A stretch of DNA of 64,000 nt from Macrotis lagotis (taxonomy: Eukaryota; Chordata; Mammalia; Peramelemorphia; Peramelidae): positions 225,093,157 to 225,157,156 of the forward strand of contig NC_133661.1 of assembly GCF_037893015.1 (NCBI RefSeq), read 5' to 3'. Shown here one piece after another: positions 32,760 through 42,905 of this stretch. The notes beneath the pieces are model-generated. The model made no database searches, was not told the DNA's origin, and worked only from the letters and a program-made list of their open reading frames with translations. The position numbers and the translations under genes were made by a program. Each line of letters starts with the position of its first letter. Positions within the stretch are counted from its first letter, which is position 1.

Positions 32760-33595
32760 ATGTCTATGTTAATTTTTCTCCTGTATAATTAGAAATTTTA
32801 TCTGCACATGCCTAATTTTTCCATTGTCCATAAAATGAATTTATGATATAAGTGAATTTTAAAGCAAAGTTCTTATCTTCAGTTTCTAATCTTCATCTTT
32901 TTACAGCTATTTCTTGATGTCTAAGGAACTGTTTATATTCAAATGAATTTGATTACTGTAGATGTTTCCTCTGATGTGTAGATTGAAAGCTATCTTTGTT
33001 TTTCTGTCATTTAAAGCTCTTATACATATCTTTTCATAATAAAATTACTCAGGAGGGTATTATAGATATCATTGTGAAATTCTTTATTGTACTTTGTTGT
33101 ACTTTGTAGTAGTAGTATTGTTCCTGTTTACTTTTTAGTTTCTATTTACTTTATCACTTTCCAGTTTTGTCCATATACTTGTTATTAAAAGTGTTTCCAT
33201 TCTCTTTCTGGTTTGGAAGTCAAGTAATTAAGTTTATTGCAAATTGCATGTCACAGTAGTAATATGGTTATTAAAATTAAAGAGCTATTAGTATTTATTA
33301 CAAGAGCATTGTATGTGACTTTGGTATTACAGGATTAATTGAGATCTTTTTGTTTTTGTTTCTTCTGATTTTAACTGTGTTCCATTGGTATTTGAATAAG
33401 CACTTTTTCACTTAAATAAAACTTTGCCCTTTGTAACTTTTAATATACTAGTCCAAGTAACATTTGTATAAAGGAAGTGTCATTGTAGGTGATAGTAAAT
33501 TACATCCATAGTTGCAGTTATTTAAGTCTTGGTAATTTGTTATAATCTATTGACTACCTGATTTATAGTAGCAGTTTATCACAAAAATAAATTCA
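32760..33595. other. Intron 2, nothing recognised
   Basis: AT-rich intronic sequence. A short CTTTGTTGTACTTTGTTG-like direct repeat occurs near 33085-33105. No family call is made. Confidence 0.5.
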
Positions 33596-33599
33596 TTTA

Positions 33600-36330
33600 T
33601 TTTAAAATTGTAGCAGACAGTAAGAAATACTTTTGAACTCATCTACACAAAGCGCTAGAAACCATTTTGTCCTAGAATATTCCATCAAAATTAATAACAA
33701 ATGAAATGGATGAATATTTGCAAAATAAAATAGAACAAAAATACAAAATTGAAGCAACTCCATTTCAGAAAAAATAAATTTAATAATTTATAAATTATTT
33801 TTAAAGAAAAATATCCCAGATCAGATGGATTTGCAAGTGAATTTTCTCAAACATTCAAATCAAATTCCATTAAGTACACAGACTACCTACAAAAATAGGA
33901 AAGGGGGGGGGTCTTACTAAATTGCTTCTATGATACAAATATGATCTTTATATCTAAACCAGAAAGAGACAAAGCAAAGAAAGAAACCTGTAGACCAATA
34001 TCATTGAAAAATTTTAAAATATAAGCAATGATACTATAGCAAAATGTCAAAAATTAATATAACCAGGTTGAATTTATATCAGGATTTCAAGAATGTTTGG
34101 ATATTAGAAAAACTATAAATAATAACAATGATAAAACAAAACAAAAAAGATTAATATAACCAGGTTGAATTTATATCATGATTTCAAGGATGCTTTGATA
34201 TTAGAAAAAGTATAAATAGAAGGCAACATTAATGAAACAAAACCAATAAATATTTTAACTATATTAAGTAGGGGTTAAAAAAACTTTGGATAAAATATAT
34301 CATACTTTTATGTTGAGGAAAAAAAAACCCAAAACTAAAGCAAGAATAGCAAAATGAAATAGGATCTTTTCTTAGTATGGTAAATAGTCTTATCCAAAAT
34401 CAATAACCAGAATTATATATATAAAGGGAGTAAACTAGATTCTTTTTCATTCAGATCAGGGGTGTAAAGCAAGGTCTCTTATCACCATTATTTTTTAATC
34501 TGGTATTAGAAATGCTAGCTCTTATAGGTAAAGAGAAAAAGAATTGTCACTTTTACAAACAAATGTTTAGAGAATTCAAGATTTTCAGCTAAAAATCAAA
34601 TTACAATAATGACTTCAACAAAGAAGCAGTATATGACAAACACAAATCATAAAAGTTTCCACGTATTTTCAGTAAAATCTTAAAGAAATGCCAATCAAAA
34701 AATTTATTTAATATATGAAATATTTGAAAGGCCTTTCACCAAGGCAGGCACAAGAGTTATATGGTAACTCCATTATAAATAAAATGTCATAAATTAGAAA
34801 GCCTAATTTTTCATTTTTACAATTTCAATTTAATGCAAATTATTATACCACTTAAATTAATTTATCATGTGAAACTACCAAAGGATTTACATTACAGAGC
34901 TAGAAAAAAAATTATCTAGAAGAACAAAAGGTCAGGAATCTTAATGGAAACAAAAAAAAAAGATGAGAAGGCAGGTACTCTAGTCATATTAAACATGAAC
35001 TTATACTATAAAGCAGTAATCACCAAGAGTACTACTGTTTTAAAAAGTAGAAAATGTAATCACTAAAACAGATTAAGTATAACATATAGAGACACAAATG
35101 AACACAGCATTATCATGTCTGAAAAATTAAAAGATTACACCTTTTAGGGCACACACTTACTTGCTACTTCACAAAAAACTACTGGTATCCCAGTACTGCA
35201 ATACTGGAAAGCAATATTGCAGAAATTAGGGTTAGTCAACATCTCATTCCATATATCAAAATAAGCTCTACATTAATCAGATGGGTAATTATAAACTAAT
35301 TAGAGGATGAGAGAAGACAAATACCTTTTACATTGATGGATAGGGCAAAAGTTATTGATCAAAGAAGGGATAGAGAGAAATAAATTTAGGCAAAAATGTA
35401 TTATCTTGATTTCTTAAAATTAAAAAAAGCATCTAACAAACAAAATCAGTAGATAAAATTAGAAGGGAAAGAATTAACATAAATATTTGCAGTTAAGTTT
35501 CTCTGAAAAAGGTCTCATACAAGATATATAAGCAATTGCTTTGAATACAAAAAAAATGAGAGCAGTTTTCTAGCCATCATCTGAATAGATAATTCTCTCA
35601 GGATGAAATCTAAACTATCAAATGACATAAAAATGCTACTAATCACAAATAAGAAAAATGCACATTAAACCTACTCTAAGGTTCTGCTTCATATTCATTA
35701 CAGTGGTAAAGATGGCAAAAAAGGAAAATTGTTGGAAGGGATATATAAAGACAGCTACAGTAAAACAATGAACTAATAATCTATCCAATGTTTATGGAAA
35801 CTATTATTCTCCCTTGCCTACTTTCCAGAATCACTAAACTGCAGATACTTTGATCCAGTAATAACATTAGAAGTTTATGAAGAAGCAAAAGAAAAAGAAA
35901 AGGGCATCACATGCATAAAAAATAATAGCTTTGTGTTGTGGCAAAACTAAGGAGATGCCTGTCATTCGGGTAATGGCTAAACAGATTATAATATGGATAT
36001 AGGGAAATATTATTGTCCTGTTAAAAATAATTTTTTAAAAACCTAAGAATTGTATGAGCTCATGCAGACTGAAGGGAACAAAGGCAGAACAATTTATACA
36101 ATAGCACTAAAGAAAAACAATTTTCAAAGACTTAAGAACTCTGTTAAATTTAATTATTATGATTCTAAAGGACTGATGAAATTTAATTGATTCTAAAAAA
36201 CGGATGATGAAGTATGCTTGTCCTTTATTAGAGAGGTGATAGACTAAGTGATGGACTCAAGGTGCAGAATACAACCTATTTTTTGGCCAATGTGGGCTTT
36301 TTTTTTGTTTGTTTAACTTAGTATATTTGC
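33600..36330 (+). mobile_element. L1 ORF2 remnant and 3' end
   Basis: Near 34452-34520 the plus strand reads RGVKQGLLSPLFFNLVLEML, the L1 reverse-transcriptase segment RQGCPLSPLLFNIVLE. Upstream, 'gaccaatatcattgaaaaat' corresponds to the RPISL motif. Downstream, 'ggtaatggctaaacagatta' and 'gggaaatattattgtcctgt' are the end of ORF2, and 'ccaatgtgggctttttttttg' lies in the 3' UTR. Frames are broken many times, so this is an old copy. It contains a 97-bp tandem duplication. Confidence 0.85.
34053..34217 (+). repeat. 97-bp tandem duplication inside L1
   Basis: The segment 'attaatataaccaggttgaa' to 'agaaaaactataaat' recurs 97 bases later with a few changes ('agaaaaagtataaat'). This is a local duplication within L1 ORF2, near the MNIDA-type region. 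Confidence 0.85.
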
Positions 36331-36418
36331 TTCAAAGATCTCTTTATTTCTTCTGGGCTTCTGAACTCTGGGGCTTTCTGACCTCCTTGATGATTTCTTG
36401 AAGGAACCTTCCATTCTT

Positions 36419-36913
36419 TTTTTTTTTCAATTTAAATTTTGATAATAATGGTGATGTTTGTCCTTTGTTCTCGAAGAAGACCATGGCATCAGGGAGGTGA
36501 TATCATGACAAGTAAATGAATTGGATTTGAGTAAGGGGGGCAGGACTGTGCTCAGTCCCCAGTCTCACTTTTCTCTTCCTGAGATATCTGGGTCCAGTAA
36601 CCAGGCATGAATCAGTAAGACTGGTGATGGCTCTGATTGCAAGGCAGTCAGGTTTAAGTGACTTGCCCAAGGTCACACAGCTAGTAAGTGTCAAATGTCT
36701 GAGACTGTATTCAAACTCCTGTCCTTCTGATTCCAAGACCAGTGCTTTATCTGCTGTGCCAACGAATGCAGCAGTAGTTTTCCCTAGTCATTTTTTTTTG
36801 CAAAGTTTTGAGCTTTCCTTTTGTTCCCTCCCCTACTTCTCTCTGATAGAAAGCAATCTAATATATAGGCTCTACATTTGTTACAATGCTAAATATAGAT
36901 CCAGATTAATCAT
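36419..36913 (-). mobile_element. 5'-truncated L1 3' end with perfect target-site duplication
   Basis: Poly-T at the left and the antisense L1 3' UTR at the right (gcaaagttttgagctttcc, then gcaatctaatatataggc) are flanked by GGAACCTTCCATTCTT at 36403-36418 and 36914-36929, identical over 16 bases. A long SINE sits inside it. Confidence 0.88.
36440..36768 (-). repeat. Long tRNA-derived SINE (MAR1-type), nested in L1
   Basis: 'tgtttgtcctttgttctcga' through 'ttgcccaaggtcacacagct' and a decayed head near 36750-36765. It is the same long SINE type as at 8355 and 31070. Confidence 0.85.
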
Positions 36914-37399
36914 GGAACCTTCCATTCTTGATGCCACCCAGACTCTGGGAGGCAACTGTATGTCTGTCTTGGGCTAGCTTTGCTGATGTTTCTTTTCCTA
37001 TTGCTGGTGGACTTCTGACTGGATATTTATATCATTATGGGTGGAAGAAGAAACCTAGTAAAATTTATCTTTGGATAAATAAATCTTTGATCATTATTGA
37101 GTCTACTATGAAATTGAGACTTTTGATAGAATAAGTATATGGGAGCTTGATGATTTACCAGACATCTTTCTTGACCAGATGTCGTTATACATTTTTAAAA
37201 GTAAATTATTATTTATATTATCTACATTTTTCTAATGGGTCACTCACTTGTCTCCCTCTAAGTAAGCCAATCTCTTAAAACAAATTTTTTTTTGTAAAAC
37301 CAAGGTATAAAAATAAGTATGACATAATATGCAGCTTTCTACACCTATGGTACCTCATCTCTGCAAAGAATTTGGTCAGGATAAGGGACTAAGATAGGG

Positions 37400-38800
37400 T
37401 TACTTCTGATACCTTTTCTTTGGGGACAAGCTTAGTCATTATAATTGTGCAGCATTTAGTTTCTCCTTTTATTTCTTTTGGAGTTACAACTTTAACATTT
37501 ATCTTGTTACAGTCATTGTGTTTATTATTTATTTTATTTCAGTACATATCATTTCATATATCTTCTCATGCTGCATTCACCATATTCATAATTTCTTACA
37601 GCTCACTAATATTCCATTACATTCATGTACTACAAATTGCTTAGCCATTTCTTAGTTGGTGTACATGTACTTTTTTCTAGTTATTTGCTACAATAAAAAG
37701 TGCTGTTAAAATATTTTTATCATTGGCCTCTTTGGGGTCATTTCTGAATTAAAGGGTATAATAGACATTTTGGTTACTTTTTTCCAAATGATTCCAAATT
37801 GTTTTCTAGAATGTATGAACCAATTCACAGTTCCACTGACAGTACATTATGATCTAACTTTATACAAAACCCCTCCAGCATTGATTCTTTCCAACTTCTG
37901 TCAATTTGCTAGGTATGAGGAAACCTCAAGGATTATTTTAATGTGCATTTTATTAGTGATTTAGAACAATCTTTCAAATGGAAATATGAAATGTGATAAC
38001 TGTTTGTTCATATTTTTTGAACCACTAACTTATTGAGAATGGCTTTTGATCTCATATATTTTTCATTTGTTTAAGTATCTTGAACATAAGATTCTTATCA
38101 GAAATATTTTATACAAAGATTTTTTTATTCAATTATTTTCCTTCTTATACTAGTTGCATTAATTCTGTTCCTACAAAGAATTTTTAGTTTTGGAGAAATT
38201 TGGGACTCAAGTGAAGAGCCAGGTTTCAAAGGGTGACTCATACAACTCAGGGTGATAAGGGACAGAAAAGTTTTATTTCATAGATGCAAGGCTATTGCAT
38301 GCAGTCCCTACCCCTAGTGGATAAAGAGCCCCTAGCAAGGGAAATAGATAGGATTTATATAATGAGAGGATAGCCTACTTGCTGAGAAAGCTGTAAGGAT
38401 TAAAGAAATAGTTGTGCAAAGGATTTTATTAGGGTATTCAGGGGTAACACAGGCTCATTTTGGGAAACAGAGCTAACAGTTTCTTTTCATGTTGGTCTTC
38501 TACCTCTATTTCTTTGTTCTTGTGGGATCCTTTTGATGGCGGATCCCTGTCTTTTGGACAGAAACATTATTTAGGTGATTATTATCAATTCAGGGTCTGG
38601 TATAAGGGAGGTTTTTCTCAGGACTGGTAGCAAGGAATGTTACAAAACATTTTTCTAAGGGTACACAAAGTCAGCATAATTCATGATCAATTCTACTATG
38701 GAAAGGCACATAATTTAACTATTTGCTTTCTGCCTAGCGTTTTCATGGCAACAGGTTCATGTAATAAAAATTATCTTCCTGTTTCTGTGGCAGAAGTTTG
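37400..38800 (-). mobile_element. L1 ORF2 3' portion, reverse, split by a solo LTR
   Basis: Antisense of the L1 ORF2 C-terminus: 'tcactaatattccattacat', 'ggcctctttggggtcatttc', 'caattcacagttccactgac', 'ggattattttaatgtgcatt' and 'acttattgagaatggctttt'. The L1 resumes after the LTR with 'atgtaataaaaattatcttc'. Confidence 0.8.
38191..38753 (-). mobile_element. Solo LTR (endogenous retrovirus fossil)
   Basis: About 563 bp that begins TG and ends CA when read on the minus strand. An AATAAA signal sits about 90 bp before its 3' end. The flanking five bases (AGTTT and GGTTC) are a diverged duplication, and L1 sequence is continuous when the LTR is left out. No internal retroviral genes are present. 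Family unknown; the diverged flanks suggest it is old. Confidence 0.6.
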
Positions 38801-38829
38801 TGGGAGGAGCAGAAGAGAGTAAAGATTGA

Positions 38830-39870
38830 GCTGAATAATGATGATGTATAAATCACTTAAGTGATTTGGAGGGGTTTGCACAAGTATATTAGAGGTCAAA
38901 TTTGAGAAAGAAATTTGGAAACATTTCAGAGAAAATGGGAATAATTGGAAGGAAAATGATCTCCAGTTACTGATAAGATCTATTATTCTGTTTTAGTAGG
39001 ATCAAGGAAATTAAAGAATGATATAAAGCATTTCAGGAATATAATATGTAGAAGTAAACTCAAGAAAGGTAGGAAGACAATAATTGGCAAGAAAAAGTGA
39101 GGTAACCAAGAAAAAGTAAGTGATAAGCAAGTTAAAAAAAAGGAACTGGTGAGTGAATGCAACCGAAATTGGTGAAACAGAAGAGAGTGCAAGATGGATA
39201 TTCTTGGAGTTGTAGTAGAGTTGTTGAGAATGATGAAAGGAATTTTAATGGGATAGTCAAAGTTCTTAAGCGACTACAACTTTCTGTTCAAGTTTTAAAC
39301 TGATGCCTGGTTTGACATGTAAATATCCACAAATAGTATAACAAAAAAAGGCTAAAATCTAATTGTAAAGGAGAGTATGGGGAAAAGTGCAGTGATTTTC
39401 AAGGGAGTATGATGTTTGTATTGCTGTTGCAGCTGAGTTATCTGTTCTAAGTATAGACTGAGCTTCTTCATGAAGGAGAAGGTGAAGGGACTCCAACTTG
39501 TTAGGCATAAAAAAAGAAGATTCACTGGGGGAAACTGAGGTCTGAGATGCAGGAACTGAGATTTATACCTGTTGGAATGATAGAATATGAGACTAGCACA
39601 GGAGAAAGGGAAAGAAAAGAACATTCTGTAATTAGTTTACAAAAATTTGAGTCTCTTTCCAAGAGAACTTGATACTGTGGAGAAAGATGCTACTTCATAG
39701 AATGATATAGTAGAGCCAGCAAAGTTACCAGATGAGAATTCAACCAGTAAGGTTACAAAAGATATAAGCAAGATCAGGAAGCAAGGTCAGGTAACAAAAT
39801 GAATAAATATGGCGTAATCTTATACAAACAGAATGGGTTGAGGCTTATTAGCAGAGCTAAAAACAACCAA
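38830..39870. other. Intron 2, unassigned, purine-rich
   Basis: A-rich and GA-rich on the plus strand. It vaguely resembles antisense L2 but I cannot support a family. It is followed at 39874-39902 by (TTTTG)n. Confidence 0.4.
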
Positions 39871-39873
39871 GAA

Positions 39874-39902
39874 TTTTGTTTTTGTTTTTGTTTTTGTTTT
39901 TC
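39874..39902. repeat. (TTTTTG)n short tandem repeat
   Basis: About five TTTTTG units. Confidence 0.9.
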
Positions 39903-40365
39903 CCTTAAGGTATATTAGAAGAAAAGTGTAAGAGAAAGGATAGAGCCTTTAATTTAGACTACAGTGATAATGATAACTAACAACAAAGTAGGCTGAACTA
40001 CTCAATTCTTTTTTTGCTGTTTTTCTGTTTTCTGTGCAAAGGAGAAAACAATAGAACAAAAATGACTTAAGAGGGAGTTATATCCAAGATGAGAAAGAAA
40101 ATCAAGGAGACTATCTTGTTGCCCTTGGTGCTTCAATACCCCTAGTCAAGATGAATTATATTATTGGTTCCTGAAAGAGCTGGCAAATGTAATTCCTAGA
40201 TCACTGTCAGTAATATTTGTATACAGCATATGTTTATATATCTACTTGTAATTTTTAATTAACAAATTTATGTTCTTTCATTACCACCTTCCATATATTG
40301 GGCCAAATACCCCTTATAACATATTGGCATAGTAAAACAAAATAAATTGTTGCATTGAATTTTTC

Positions 40366-40610
40366 CATATGTATGTGGATGTATGGATATGGGTGTGCAT
40401 ATATTGTTTGCAATTCTTTGTTCCAACAAAAATATGTTAGTTATATTTGGCGCATTTGTTTTTAATTTTTTCCAATTTTAAACATGTTCTCAGACTCATT
40501 ATACATCTAAAATAGAAATGTTAAATAAAATATGAGCATTGTACCATTTGAAATGGAAGTCACATGTTCTTTGGAACGAATGTAATTAAGGTTTGCTTTT
40601 AATGGTTCTA
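40366..40610 (+). repeat. Direct repeat, copy 1 (about 240 bp)
   Basis: 'tgcaattctttgttccaaca' and 'gaaatggaagtcacatgttc' are shared with copy 2 at 41338-41575 in the same order, at roughly 80% identity by eye. Copies start about 970 bp apart and flank antisense L1-like sequence. Confidence 0.85.
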
Positions 40611-40879
40611 CCTTTTCTTTTATTCTGTGTATGTGTGTACATAAGCATTATATATATTTTATATATACACATGTATTTATGCCTTATTTTTGCTCTTTGA
40701 GAACATCCATTCTAGACAAGCTTTTTTTTTAGTGTTTATTAAAATTTTTAGAGTGTTTATTAAAATTCACATGCCTCTTGGATCCCCTTCTAAATGCCCT
40801 CATCTCTTCTCATCTGTATATTCTTTAGGCATTTCAAGAATGCTCTTCTATTTATTCTTTTCTTGTAAGAAATAGAATC

Positions 40880-41335
40880 AAGTAGAATAATCCATACATT
40901 GGCTATGTCTGAAAGTTTCATCCTGCTACTCTAGTCCTTCACCTTCTTTGCCAAGAGTTGGGAAATATGCTTCATCATCAGCCTTTTGGAGTAATTACTG
41001 GTTATTAATAGAGTTCTTAAATCCTTTAAAGTTGTTTTCTTTTACATTATTGCCATCTTTGCTTCTCAGCCTATTAAATAAAAGCTAAGGCTAGTTTTGG
41101 TCTTTGTATAAATTATTCTGATTTCATTCACTTCATCCTGCAACATTTCATTCATATCCTAGATTTTTCCTGAATCTATCATTTCTTTTTTTTATTTCTT
41201 ATTTATTAGGGCATAATAGTACTCCTTTTACATTCATATGCCATCATTTTTCAGCCATTCAACAGCATGTACACTGCTTCCAGTTCTTTTCTACAACAAA
41301 AAGTATTATCATCTTTGGCACATAGTTTTGTTTTT
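40880..41335 (-). mobile_element. L1 3' portion, reverse
   Basis: 'catcatcagccttttggagt', 'ttctgatttcattcacttca' and 'attagggcataatagtactc' are antisense L1 3' UTR and ORF2 C-terminal sequence. Confidence 0.7.
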
Positions 41336-41337
41336 AA

Positions 41338-41575
41338 ACATGTCTATGTGTATGTATGGATATAGGTGTGCACATAATTGTTTGCAATTCTTTGTTCCAA
41401 CAAAAATATATTAGTTATCTTTGGCACTTTTTTTTTCATTTTTGAACATGCTGTCAGATTCATTGTGCATCTAAAATATAAATATGAATAAAAATATGGC
41501 CATTGTATTATCTGAAATGGAAGTACATGTTCTAAACAGTGAATATGTTTGAGTTTGCTTTTAATGGAAGACGCA
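41338..41575 (+). repeat. Direct repeat, copy 2
   Basis: The partner of 40366-40610. It carries the same 'ttgcttttaatgg' end and the same 'tgtatggatat.ggtgtgca' start. Confidence 0.85.
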
Positions 41576-41724
41576 GTCCACCTTGTTAAAACAAAGACCA
41601 TTCAAGTTTCTTCTAAATCAGCAAAAAAAAGCAAGAGCAGTTTTAGCAAAAAGAATGAAACCAGTTTAGTCCTTGATGATCATTGCTCTTAACTGTTGTT
41701 AAGAAGGAAAAGCAGTGAAGCTAC

Positions 41725-41870
41725 AAGCATTTATTGAGTGCCTATTACATACTGGACTCTGTGCTAATTGCTGGAAATAAAAAGACACAAATTTAAAAGG
41801 AATAGTTCCACCTTCAAAGAGCTTGTATTCTATTTGGGAAAACAACATGTACAAGAAGTAAAAACAAAAT
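41725..41870. repeat. L2-related fragment
   Basis: 'ttattgagtgcctattacat', 'ctctgtgctaattgctggaa' and 'aaagagcttgtattctattt' are typical of L2/MIR 3' sequence seen in reverse. Strand is not certain. Confidence 0.5.
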
Positions 41871-42026
41871 GCAGATAGACTCTGATTTACAGACTTTGGG
41901 CTTTCATGGAAAGGACCCAGTCTTGGTGATCATCAGTTTGTCTCTTGCCCTAACCCAGAAACCCTGAGGAAATCTCCTGAATAAAGCTTAGATGCAACTT
42001 TTGACTGAACTTCCTCAAAAGTGAGG

Positions 42027-42193
42027 TGGGGGGGGGGCAGCTAGGTGGTACAGTGGATAGAGCACTGGCCCTGGAGTCAGGAGGATCTGAGTGAGTTCAA
42101 ATGTGACCTCAGACACTTAATAATTGCCGAGCTGTGTGATCTTGGGCAAATCACTTAACCTCATTGCCTTAAATAAGTAAAAAAAAAATTTTT
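42027..42193 (+). repeat. tRNA-derived SINE
   Basis: Complete from a G run and ggcagctaggtggtacagtg to a poly-A tail. It has a short extra GAGT in 'gatctgagtgagttcaaatg'. AAGTGAGG at 42019-42026 and 42194-42201 is the probable target-site duplication. Confidence 0.93.
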
Positions 42194-42399
42194 AAGTGAG
42201 GAATTCCTAACTTCATAAAATACATAAAACTTATAGAAACCTTATTGCAATGTATTCATGTGAACCATTAGAAAATTAAAACTCACTATGAAACCAATAG
42301 GGGACAGATAGTTCAGCTTCTCCCTTATCAAAATTCTTTCTTTGCCATTTTATTTGTGCCTTTTACTAGAGGGTCTTAACTTGAGGAGTTCTTGAAAAA

Positions 42400-42905
42400 G
42401 AGCTACTGAAAAAAAAATGTTTTGTGTAGTCCTTTTCCTTGAACATAAGGGTATGTACACTTTAGTAATTTTGAAAGTATGGCTCTAGATTGATTTCCAG
42501 AATATTGGTCCTAACAGAATTCCACCAGTGGTGCACTAGAGGACCTGTTTTCTAATAGTCATGTTCTTTTCATCTTTGCCAGTCTCTGATAGGTATTGAG
42601 TGAAATGTTATAGTTGTATTCCTTTGCATTTCTTTAATTATTAGTAATTTGGAGTAATTTTTTAAGTGTAGTAACTGATAGCTTGAATTTCTTTCTTTGA
42701 AAACTGCCTGTGCATATCCATTGACCATTTATGTGTTGATGAATGATTCTTATTTTTATAAATTTGAATCAGTTCCTCATATATCTTGGATATATGAGAC
42801 CTTCATCAGAAAAACCTACAACAAAGAGTTTTCCCCCCTTAGTTACTTGTTTTTATTTGAAATTTTAAGTGTGTTGGTTTTGCTTGTGCAAAACCTTCAT
42901 AAAAT
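42400..42905 (-). mobile_element. L1 ORF2 C-terminal part, reverse (left half of a split L1)
   Basis: 'gcatttctttaattattagt', 'gaaaactgcctgtgcatatc', 'atatcttggatatatgagac' and 'tttgcttgtgcaaaaccttc' are antisense L1 ORF2. The sequence breaks at about 42905 and resumes at about 46020. Confidence 0.8.
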
